DNA from: Chlorokybus atmophyticus
Taxonomy: Eukaryota > Streptophyta > Chlorokybophyceae > Chlorokybales > Chlorokybaceae
Direction: 5' to 3'
DNA: 64,000 bases
NCBI GenBank assembly: GCA_009103225.1
Contig: RHPI01003642.1
Coordinates: 393,116 to 457,115 of the forward strand
How positions within the stretch are numbered: position 1 is the first letter of the stretch; the number at the start of each line of letters is the position of its first letter. A program made the translations under genes and the position numbers. Below, in pieces: positions 13,101-23,261 of this stretch. The notes beneath the pieces were generated by a model that searched no databases, was not told where the DNA came from, and saw only the letters and a list, made by a program, of their open reading frames with translations.

Positions 13101-13460
13101 ATTAAAACACAACATAAACGGCAAGATCACAAGAGTAAGTGACTACACAATATGATTCCTCGATATTACTTCTCGTGCAACACTCTTTTTAGCTGCCTAT
13201 TACGCCGTTGCATGTCGGCGTGAACGATGTCCATCGCTTCACGCCCAACATCTTCCTTCCAGCTGGCTCCGTTTCCAAACAATGCGTCCCTTCAAGCTTC
13301 GTGTTCAGGCCCATGGTTACGCTCACTATAATTTCCATCAAATTTTTCGCTCTTATCATATGAGCGTCAATTCCTAGCGGCAGCTCGTTGAGGTGCTATG
13401 TAGGTGGCCGATGAGTGCGCTACAGGTCCAGCATCATTAGCAACCCGAAGCATATACTAT
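13101..13460 (-). pseudogene. Copy B of the dispersed repeat with a decayed ORF end
   Basis: In the same orientation as copy A at 11670-11990, and sharing the start block ATTAAAACACAACAT.AACGG as read on the plus strand. The minus strand reads AMDIVHADMQRRNRQLKRVL then a stop, aligning with TDTIHANMHRRIGELEGIV of copy A. Upstream the match TKLEGT continues in another frame, so at least one frameshift separates the blocks. Conserved protein positions with scattered lesions point to two old copies of one coding element. Confidence 0.7.
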
Positions 13461-13499
13461 GGCATGCGTGTGTGTGGCATGGCATGCCATGCATTATTT

Positions 13500-13584
13500 A
13501 CATGTTTTTTACGAAAACAAATAGTCAACACATGGCATGTGAGTGGGCACATGCGTGTTGACTATTTGTTTAAAGAAAACATGT
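13500..13584. repeat. Long hairpin (about 85 bp)
   Basis: Left arm ACATGTTTT...AAACAAATAGTCAACAC and right arm GTGTTGACTATTTGTTT...AAAACATGT are inverse complements with a short interruption, and CATGTG/CACATG continues towards the loop. It may be a foldback element or a hairpin RNA source. Confidence 0.8.
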
Positions 13585-15369
13585 ATATATGTAACATGAT
13601 GGCCACACTCATGGGTGTTTGTTATACTTGATGCAAATGCCAAAATGGTGGGCACCAATGCTGCCGGTCGGCGATTATATGCTACGTGTGCGTACGTGCG
13701 TGCGCGCATCATGCGCGCACGCGCGTAGTAATTCATTATATACACATATGCACACGTGCGGGGTGTGTGTGGCACGATGTGGCTGCTCCACCTCAAACAC
13801 AGTCGTGCGCACACCCACATCATATGCACATCCCACGCACAACGCACATCACACACATCACGCTCGTGACGCCAACCACGCTGCAGTGCATAAGGTACAC
13901 ATGGAAGAATACTTTACACATCTATACAATTGGTGGACACCAACGCCGTTGGCGACCACGTGCTGCATGTGCGTGCATATGGCAAGCTTGGAGGGGCCAA
14001 ACATACTGCACACCTATCAACATCCTGCAATCCACTATAGCACAATAGACTCTGCTGACTTAGTAGCTAGCACTCAATTAGCATAGCCGATGTGACAATG
14101 TGCTGACATTAAGACATGCTATGCTATGGGGGCTACTTTCATGTGCATGCAGAGTAGGAAAGCGGGCAGCACGCAGGCAGGCAGGTCGGCAGGCAAGCAT
14201 CATTGGCCAACTACTTGCAGTGGCCACAAACAGAGGCAAAGAAGAAGGTTGGGCCAAGTGGACGAGGATGACAATGACGCTATTCAGGACAACGCCGACG
14301 GTGACAACGATGCCTAGGCCAGCCCCCGGTCGCTAAAGGTTTATCATCGCGATTTATCCCCATGTGAGGACAAGTCACAACGGCCGCAAGCCATAATCAT
14401 AGCCGTTAGCAACACAATGGCATCAACGTGCGTCCATGCCCCCCCCACATATGATAACGCAAACCGGGCATAATATGCTTCCCACCGGTATTAGCAATGA
14501 CCAGCTGACCCCTACCTTAAGGTGCTTGTGGTGTAGCTAAAGCAATAAGATGGCTCATTTGTCTTTACCAACACTCAAACACAAAGACTAGCCGTCCGCA
14601 TGCAGCTCTCAAGAGTCAAACACTATCACATCAACCAGTACTGTCACGACACATACGCGGTGTCCATGCCTACACGTGCCTTCAAGTGTGACCGTTGTGT
14701 TCTATAATTGCGCATGAGATAAACATTGAGATCGTATCTAATGCATATGCGCGCAAGGCAAGCATACAGCTTATTGGTTCATAGCAGCACAACTAAAACG
14801 TCCATTGCATCCACATGCATTGAACTCCCCAAGTAGCCCACACACAACCTACCAAAGACATACTTTGCACCATCTTTTCATAAGTGCCTACATGAAACGA
14901 TTTCATGTTGGTGCAACTCAGCAGCAAACGAGGCTCTACTAGACCCTGTAGTAGCCAAGTTCCAGCACACAACCTCCGCCAGTCAATCACACAACCTATG
15001 GCTACATATTTCTTTGCGGTTTTTTGGGGATTTTCTGTTTCCATCTCGGCTTTGCTGCTTGGTCTTGGTGGTTGCTTTGCTTTTCTTTCTCATTTCTACT
15101 TATACATTCTGCTCAAGCGAGCATCTGTATATGCCATTAGCAACTGCCTGACCAGAGATACCACACACAAACACAATGATGAAGCCAGCAGTGTATGCAG
15201 CTCATACACTGCTCAGCATTAATTATGTAATGTACAGGCGCCTGCATGCAGTAAGCCACAATCCCCTCCCTCCCAACTCAAACAACAAACCCGCGCAATC
15301 TACTGTGCTTATATGCAACAGTGCTTGCATTGTGGAATGGCGTAGACACCCCGAAATTTGCCGCCATCA

Positions 15370-17705
15370 TCAAGAGGACGCCAGCACACGTTTGATCTCG
15401 TCCTTTTGCCTGTCTGTCAACCGCTGGGGGAAACGTACGTTGAACTTGATGCGCAGGTTGCCCTTCTCGCCCGGTCTGTTCTTGATTGGCATGCCTTCGC
15501 CTCGGACCACCTTCTCGTAGCCGGGGCTGATGATGTCCGTAACCTGAACCTTCAGCTGTCGGTTGTCCAGGGTTGTAACTGGCACAGTCACGCCCGTCAA
15601 CGCACTCGCCAGAGGCGCAGTTACTGTGTAGATCAGATCATTCCCATCTCGCTGGAAGGTCTCATGAGGCTTTTCGTCTATCTCAAACACAATGTCCGCA
15701 GGTGTCGTGCCCGGTATCTCATCGCCCTTTTCGGGAAAAGTAATCTTCGTGCCCTTCTTCCAGCCGGGCTTCACCTCTATAGTCAACACCTCCTGGACAG
15801 TCATTGTGCGCCTGCACACAGCAAAGCCGTTTAGACAGCAGGCACTTAAAAGCGTCCAACTGGCCCATCCCAACCACCAAGCCCACACCAACTCGCTTTG
15901 GACCAGTCCCATGAAACAGACACTGTACAGTGTGGGACGCATCGACTTACGGGCGCTTTCGTGGTCTACTGTCACTGGACTTGTCTGCTTTACGCTTCCT
16001 GGCATAGATTGATGTCAGGGATACTGTGCCAGCTCTTGGACAGCTATGCCAGCGCGCGCACTAATCTAAGCTACGTCTGAAAACTCGTGACCCCAATGCG
16101 CAACTGCCATGTTCTGGCCCAGCACAGCGTACCATTCCTAACCGTTCTGCCTCCACCCCCCACCCCCACCCCCACGCCCCCTAGTAGACCCACAATTCGC
16201 TTGAGCTGAACCCATGTCAGGAGTGCACTTCCTACACTCCTGAATTGATTGATTATGTTACACGGCGCACCTTACAGCTGATTGCTTTACCAAAGCACTG
16301 GCTAACGCTGCAACGCAGGCTAGGTAACTAAGTGTTCATGCAGAAAAGACATTTTGCAACGAACGTTGTGAATTTGTTGGAGTGCCGCTCAGCTTATGAA
16401 GGTGACGGACAACGCTGTGCAATATGCTACCCTCAAAGGCACGGCACACACATTTGACTTACCCACTGGGATCTGCAATGGTTCTGGACAGCTTCATGTT
16501 GCGCGTTGAGCCGGTGTACAGCTCATTGAGCGTACACATGAGCTTCTGAACCACTGGGGGCTGCTTCTTCGGCCCTGCTGGCGCGCGCGACATCCCGGCA
16601 AAGTCATGCATGCCGCCCATCCTGCTCCCAAACATGCCGCCCATCCCTCCACCATCGCCAAACATCCCGCCCATCCTGCCAGAGATAAGACAGATGAGCT
16701 CACAGGTCCAAGCAGCAGGTGGCTATGGCATCAAGCATCGTGCAGTCCGCCAGATGCAGAGTCATCACCACTCACCCTCCAAAGTCCCCAAATGGACTGC
16801 CGCCACCGAAGAACTCCCTGAAGATATCCTCAGGATTGCGCGCGCTGAAGCGAACACCGCTGCTCCTGAAGCTGGGACCAGCGCCAGGCATCCCTCCCAT
16901 ATCAGGGCTAGGCCCAGCGCCAGGCATCCCTCCCTTGAGCCCCTCCTCCCCATATTGGTCGTAGATCTCTCGCTTTTGGGGATCACTTAGCACCTGTTGC
17001 AGTGGAAGACAACCGCCCCATGAGTAACCTTTACCATGTGCACATGCCACGAGTAAGTGGTCATAGTACATGCCTGCTGACATGCAGTGATACGCCATGC
17101 ACACAGTCAAAACTACGACCTTCACATGACAGGACCAGCAGCAACCAGCCCAACCACCAGGATGGTATGCATGCATGCACGTGCATGGTGACATGCAGAA
17201 GTTTTTTAGGCCACAACGCATGCGCTACATATCCATGCATGCCGTCAAGTTTGCCGACGGTGCTCACTTTGGCATGCTGGTGCTTTCCAGAAGATGCACA
17301 AGCGCATTGCAAAAGCAACGTGTGCTGACACAGCATCAAGGCCGACATATAAAAAAAAAAAAACAGATGTTAAACAATCCCATTGAGCTGCACTACTAGC
17401 GAATGAGCCCTGGCCAGTTGGCTAACACGAAGCTGACCTACTGACATTGCACAATCTTGAGTTTTCCCACAGCAGCAGCTCACCGCAACGGATCACAGTG
17501 TGACAGGTTGTGGTGCATAGCAGGTACTATCACAGCATACCTCGTAAGCTTCTGAGATCTCCTTAAACTTGGCCTCAGCAGCAGCCTTGTTGTTGGGGTT
17601 CTTATCCGGGTGCCATTTCATTGCAAGCTTTCTGTACGCCTTCTTCAGATCGTCATCGCTTGCTTTCCGATCTACGCCCAAGATCTTGTAGTAGTCCTGA
17701 CCCAT
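15370..17705 (-). CDS. Class B (type II) DNAJ/HSP40 co-chaperone, DNAJB1/SIS1-like
   Basis: Co-chaperone that stimulates HSP70 ATPase and delivers substrates, probably cytosolic since no targeting peptide is visible. Exons on the minus strand: 17705-17541, 16993-16776, 16675-16463, 15811-15370, giving 345 aa, a usual length for the family. The J domain opens the protein ([12 protein letters not shown]) and holds the HPD motif (WHPDKN, residues 31-36). A Gly/Phe/Met-rich linker with GGM repeats follows. The C-terminal substrate domains contain [26 protein letters not shown] and the terminal [14 protein letters not shown] block. There are no CxxCxGxG repeats, which excludes class A. A C-rich tract (about 16148-16180) sits in the 652-nt last intron. 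Confidence 0.94.
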
Positions 17706-17825
17706 GCTGATACCCTGATCTCCCCTCACCCCTCTAATCTAATGCTTAAGCAGCAAGCACACCTATGCACCTGATCTCACTACTATCAAGCTGCACAACG
17801 CTCCACAAGCTGCTTGCTCACTAAG

Positions 17826-18158
17826 ATGGCCCAACACCGCTCAAGCAGCGCAGCTCCAATCTGCTGCCAAGAACTCGCCTGCCTCGACACCCAACTCGCA
17901 GCCGCCGTCAACGCCCTCGCCGCCGACACTCAACACGTCACACTCTTCGTGGGGATTGCATGGCAGAAGCCAATACTCGTGACCTCGCTTCGCCTGCAGT
18001 AGCCAGAGGTTTGCTCGGGAGGCCGCTGTAGGTTCTTCGAGTGGTGAACACTTGGAAGCCGACTTGCGGCGGAAGCGAGATCTCGTCCCTATGTCCAGCT
18101 CCGCCAGCCTTCCAGAATGTTCCGACGTTTCAGTGTCGCTGACCTCAACCACCCCAAT
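17826..18158 (+). pseudogene. Possible broken gene or 5' fragment, head-to-head with the DNAJ gene
   Basis: A GC-rich island 121 bp upstream of the DNAJ start codon. From ATG 17826 the frame is open through HVTLFVGIAWQKPILVTSLR to a stop at about 18000. The next frame is then open from SSQRFAREAAVGSSSG to a good donor (CCCAAT|GTAAGG) at 18158. One reading would be a coding exon with a frameshift or a missed junction near 18000. No downstream exon was found in the AT-rich DNA to the right. The family is not recognised, and chance is possible. Confidence 0.3.
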
Positions 18159-19611
18159 GTAAGGATATTCATGATTTGTGATGCACTTGCAAGGCTTCAC
18201 TCTTTTGCATGCACTGTGCATGCCAACTTGCTCCAATTCATTGCCAAGTCTGCATGCTAGACCTAAAAATATCGCAAAGTATACATATATATATATTTGC
18301 AAGCAGATGCGACAGTATGTATGTAAATAAATCATACGATAAACCATATGATAAAGCAAGTCGTAACAATGTCTATCATCAATTTGTCACTACATGCAGC
18401 TGTAAAGACATAATGTAAAAACGTGTACTATGCTTTAATTCTATTAATCACCAAAATTTGCATAATACTTGGTAACTTACCTAGATCAGAACAATATCAA
18501 TACATCAACATTAATACAAATCATTATTATGGTATTCATGAATGTACTTATTGAAACTAACCTGAATTCATGGGACAAAACTAACCGACAGCTCAATAAT
18601 ATCAAAATAAATGACATATGCATGGATTAAGTAATGCATTTTATTAGCGCTTACATTACATATGTTTATATCTTAATTGATCAATAGTTAATAATTGTGC
18701 ATACATGTAATGCAAGTATTCGCATAGGGGGCCACATACATTTGCGTTAAGTCAACGAGTACCAGAATGTGCACACATTGTAACTACGAGCGCGTTGAAC
18801 ATGATTCAATTTTACTTTATTATAACAATTTCACTTTATTATAACAAACAAACAAACGTTATTGGTACATGTTAGATATCTTACTTCTTAACGCGTACAT
18901 ATGATATGCAACACGTGTTGTGTACATACAGCCAATAATTCAATGCGTCTTAACAAACCACACACCTTACAACATTGCTCGGCCTCATCATTAGTAAGCC
19001 AGGGTAACATGACCAAGCTTACAATACTTCCGCGTATGCATTAACAGACACGTGTGTCAGTGCACATTACGCAGACGTAAACACAATTATTGATCAAGAT
19101 GATTCTCACTGATATAGCGATATTCAAGAATGACGAGACCTTCATTGATATGCTTGCAATAAGTTGGTGTTTCATGTACTTTGGACAACCACTTGAGCTG
19201 AAGTCGTATTCAGTTGATTTAAATAACCACTTGGAACAACTCGACGTCGAGTGAAGTAAGTTACTTCCAATGTAGCACTTGTTTCATAGTTACACTAGTG
19301 TGCTGTTGCTCATAAGTTGCTGACGATGTGATTGGCTATGGATGTGCTGCTACAGCGCTTGACTATGTGCCTGACTGGCTAAAGCCATTGCTAGCTGCCA
19401 TGCATCTTCTGACGTGGACACTAGTGGTAAGTACCAAGGAGTGTATCTGGACGCTGCATGCCCAACTAGACAGCCACAGCAGTGGCAAGTTGATACTTTG
19501 AGAGTGCACGAGTAGTTGGTATATTTAACTCTGGTCATGCACCTACCAATTGAGCTGTTGCAAAATCTGTACTGTACAATAACTGACTCAGGGACAGTTA
19601 AACACGTGCTT
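18159..19611. other. AT-rich intergenic region between the DNAJ gene and UBR7
   Basis: No exon-like sequence seen. A direct repeat TTTACTTTATTATAACAA / TTCACTTTATTATAACAA lies near 18810-18847. Otherwise there is nothing I can name. Confidence 0.5.
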
Positions 19612-21401
19612 TCAATGGGCACGCTGCCTTTTATGGCTTCTGAGACCATCGCAGAATTGTTCAATGTCCGCTTTGGTGACCACAGTTCCGCTTGCAGCAA
19701 AAGGAGCCTGCAAAGTCAACGAACACCATTGTCAAGGCAAACCACATGCGTGCACCAAAGCCTTACGTACACGTAACCAAGTAAAACAACCAACTCACCA
19801 GAAATGCTTTGACGCTGTCGGACAGCTCATGGTAAGCATGCAAAAGCTCCACTTTCTGCGTGCGGTCAAATGCGGCGTCAAATGCCTGCAGCCCACGTGC
19901 TTCGGCGCTCAGCTCGTCCACCGCCGCCTTGCTCTTCTTCTCGTACTCAGCCCACGTATCTTGTGGGTCGAGAAGAAAGTCCAACTTGCGGTCAGCATAC
20001 ATCTTCGCGCACGCGTCGCACCTGCAAAGCTTCTCGCGCCAGCCCTCTTGGAACATTATGGTCCTGGCAAACAACCACATGTCAGTTCGGACCACATAGT
20101 CGGGGCAAGCAAAACTTAAGGACACAACAGCATAGGGGAAGAGAGACACCAAAGATAGCCGCAGAAGAGTGGCTCTTACAAACACAGCATACCGGCATGA
20201 CATGTCAGCTGCTGTGCTTTGTTGCAGACTGCAAGAGACCGCTTGGTCTGCAGTGGTTGCAGTGAGAGAAACACTTGAAGGAGCCTTCTGTTCAAAGGTG
20301 GTGCAGTCATCAGCCTTGCATGGACTGTCAGCTACTAGCCCTGCTGCGGCTTCATCTTTGGGCAGCACAGCAAACTTCAAGTAGTGCAGCAGGAATTGAC
20401 AGCGAGTCTCGACACAACCCTTGCACACCAACTCCTCGTAGGCGGGCATATCTTCGTCCTCGGGGAACCCCAGATGCCTGGCATGGAACCAGTCTTCGCA
20501 CACGCAGCACTGAAGCATGTCCTCCTCCTCTTCTTCCTGTCAACCACAACAGCATGTCAACTTAGTAATGAATGAATGCATAGCTGCCAGAGAGCAGGCA
20601 CGCCCGCACGCGCATCCATCAACGTGCACACATACACAGCTATAACTGTACCAAGTCAGGGTCAGGGTAGGGGCGGTTGCAGGTGCAGTACAGGCCGTTG
20701 AAGTTGTGGTTGTACTGGTTGTCGCTGTTGACGGCGTCTCTGGCGTCATTCATGAGGCTACACTTGAATCTTCCAAACTTGCTGTTGCCACAGTCGCAGC
20801 GAAACCGTCGCTTCGTCCAGAGCTCCAGCACGTCATGCCCAGCATGGCAGCTGCTCGCGCACGCAAGACACACGCCCGCCCCGCCTTCTGGTGTGCATGT
20901 CCGGCACACAAACACCGCCTGCAGATGTGTCATGTGGGTTGCTTATTTCGGGTACACAACACGTGCAGCTGCACAGCACTGTGCCGTCGATATGGGACTG
21001 AGTATGAGAGGTCATGCTAAGGTTGTTGCATACAGGGGTTGGAGACTCAGTGCCGCTTAGTCTGTCTCATATAGACGATTGCGCTGTCAATGACAGCATG
21101 TTCCCAGCAGCATCAATTCACTCGTTAGCAGATGCTGCTCGCAAGTGTGCTTTGACTGTTTGGAATTGAATGAGAGAGGCCTTGCCAAGCTGGCCAGAGC
21201 GATACTGGCAGTAATGTCCTCTGGGCCAGGGTCTTGCGTTACCTGACGAGTAAGGTAGCCTCTGGGGTAGGTGCACTCCTTGCCGTCGTCACCGCCAAGC
21301 ACAGCGTTGGCCTGCTCCTCGGCCTCCCGCGCCTGCTCCAGGTACTCCGCCGCTGTCAGGACATCGCCCTCGCCCACCGGCTCCTCGCCGTCTCCAGCCA
21401 T
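19612..21401 (-). CDS. UBR7: UBR7-type E3 ubiquitin ligase (UBR box plus PHD finger)
   Basis: UBR7 proteins are nuclear or chromatin-associated ubiquitin ligases; the human protein is reported to act on histone H2B. Exons on the minus strand: 21401-21243, 20918-20652, 20536-20193, 20063-19799, 19707-19612, giving 376 aa (human about 425). The UBR zinc-binding box lies at about residues 40-125 (ECTYPRGYLTRQ, CRTC, CLACASSCHAGHDVLEL, FRCDCGNSKFG). The PHD-type finger follows (CTCNRPYPD, MLQCCVCEDWFHARHLG, LVCKGC). Downstream, LCRCDACAKMYADRKLDFLL and the last exon (VVTKADIEQFCDGLRSHKRQR) match the family C-terminus. A poly-Glu tract joins exons 2 and 3. An in-frame upstream Met exists, but 21401 gives the natural acidic start MAGDGEEP. 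Confidence 0.94.
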
Positions 21402-23261
21402 AACAGATGCCAGGAAGCTGTAACGTATACAAGAGGTCTCGCTGCGGACCAGCAGAACGACCTCCTCGCCTCGTCCGCTACCGCTGCCGCCGCCGCCGCC
21501 GCCGTCGCCACCCGCCAGCCCACACACACCCACTGTTTCCCGCGGATTTCAATTTGGAGGGAATGCAATGGGTAGGAAGTTTTGGCGGGTTCCACGTCAG
21601 CAACATGCAGCACTTGATGTCATTCTCAGAGAACACAGAGCAGGACTTGATGGAGGGAGTCAGAGTCATGGGCAATTAGCATGAGCACACAATGCAACAT
21701 TGACTCTGTTTGTGCCTTGACAAGAAGTATCAGAGAACGGTCAGTTGCTAATGTGCAAACTCGCAAATAAACCTTTATAAATGTTATTGCAGCAAATGTT
21801 ATGCTACAATCTTATTAACAAAGTCTACAAAGTCTTTATGAATGTCGATGTTAATTAGTGTGGACCCTTTGCATTGCGTGCGTATGCACTGAAATTATGG
21901 GTTTGCATAGTATCATTAGTACAAGATTTGGTATCTCATTAATGCCTTTCACAAAAATATTGCTTCATCACGATACATGCGCACGCATGCACACACATAG
22001 TGTATCATAAGTTGATGCGTAGTGTTGACGGATGTACCAACGTATATTTACCCATATAAAACATCCCCTTTTACATAAGCCCCTACCCACTTATTTTGGG
22101 GGGGGCTTGTAATAGCGTCTATCGTTGCCCGCAAAATGCCTTTACTATACACAAGCCCCCCACCCTTTTTTGCCGAGGGGGCTTGTAGTAGGGGGGGGGG
22201 GGGGGGGGGGGNGGTGTCCATATGGGTAAACACAACACACATATGCAATCATGTAGGAGCAGAAAATTTACATTGTGCTGTAGCATAAGTGCGGTTATCA
22301 AATAGATGTGACGTGCAACATTTAAAAGTTAACATTTTTTAAATGGAATGTCATTACGTTAATTTGCCTTTCAAACAAGCAACCGATTACAGAAGCACAC
22401 AGCGATTTAGGCATGTAGCACTTGAACATCAATGTCATGAATATGATGAACATTGAGGTCAATGGCGCCGTCATATATTTATGATAAAGCTCACCCAAAT
22501 GACATCGAGCGCTCACGGAGCAACATCAACAACACCCGAATGAGTAGTTGGGTGTGCAATTATATTTGACCTGATGTTACCCGGCCATATATTGTACAAA
22601 ATGTGCTTGGCGTAACATAGTGTAACTTGTTATGCAAAGTTTCTCCAATATCAGAGTTGTGTCTTCATGCTCAATTATACTAGTTGTACCTTGAATGCAG
22701 ACACAAGTGCCCATACACAGAACATGCCACACCACAATACACACCCAGCATGTGCATGCACGGACACGCAATGTTTGTTGGCAAACTTGAAGTGCCACCA
22801 CCATTTGCAAAGCGCCCGCGCGCGCGCGCGCGGGGGGGATTGGGNNNNNNNNNNNNNNNNNNNNNNNNNNNNNNNNNNNNNNNNNNNNNNNNNNNNNNNN
22901 NNNNNNNNNNNNNNNNNNNNNNNNNNNNNNNNNNNNNNNNNNNNNNNNNNNNNNNNNNNNNNNNNNNNNNNGGGGCACGAGCAACATGCATCAAGATCAG
23001 GTCATGTGTTACATGGGATCATATGTTACAAGCAGACAACCCCAACACGCAGGCAGCAGCTGCGCAACAATGACAAACGCCAATGTCACAGCACGTCGCA
23101 GTCTACCATACACCCACCAGTCCCATTGCACCTGCCACCCCAGAAAGTACAACGTCAGATGGAGACTAAACTATCGCGGGATATCGTTTGCAACTCAAAT
23201 GCAGCATTTTCGACCTGCGCAACATACCCAACATTGTGAGAGATTGCTCTTGCCTAACAGG
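21402..23261. other. Intergenic region with a MITE-like element and an assembly gap
   Basis: Upstream of UBR7 there is a CCG-rich tract at about 21476-21505, probably 5' leader. The rest is AT-rich and without recognisable exons. Bases 22845-22971 are unknown (N) and directly follow a CG-alternating tract and a G run. Confidence 0.6.
22047..22230. mobile_element. MITE-like element with TTTACCC-type terminal inverted repeats and G-tract hairpins
   Basis: Ends TTTACCCATAT (22047-22057) and ATATGGGTAAA (22220-22230) are inverse complements. The interior has TAAGCCCC...GGGGCTTGTAATAG and CAAGCCCCCC...GGGGGCTTGTAGTAG hairpins, ending in a run of about 21 G and a single N at 22212. The plan matches the element at 12097-12432, so they are probably one family. 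The G run with one unknown base looks like a sequencing or assembly failure. Confidence 0.7.

Larger units (their letters stand above)
9858..15369. other. Gene-free repeat island
   Basis: More than 5 kb without a recognisable gene. It is AT-richer than the flanking exons and holds several hairpins, one terminal-inverted-repeat element and two copies of a decayed ORF, each listed separately. A short GC-richer stretch at 14126-14317 is open for 63 codons and ends in Asp-rich sequence, but I see no family resemblance or splice partners. The open frames at 13619-14086 are CA/TG-repetitive and look like chance. Confidence 0.6.

Noticed and set aside
13619-14086. 155-codon open frame on the plus strand
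   Set aside because: CA/TG-repetitive sequence giving His/Thr/Cys-rich peptide in several frames at once, which is typical of repeats rather than coding.
22577-23239. Open frames spanning the gap at 22845-22971
   Set aside because: Their length is created by unknown bases; no coding signal in the known parts.
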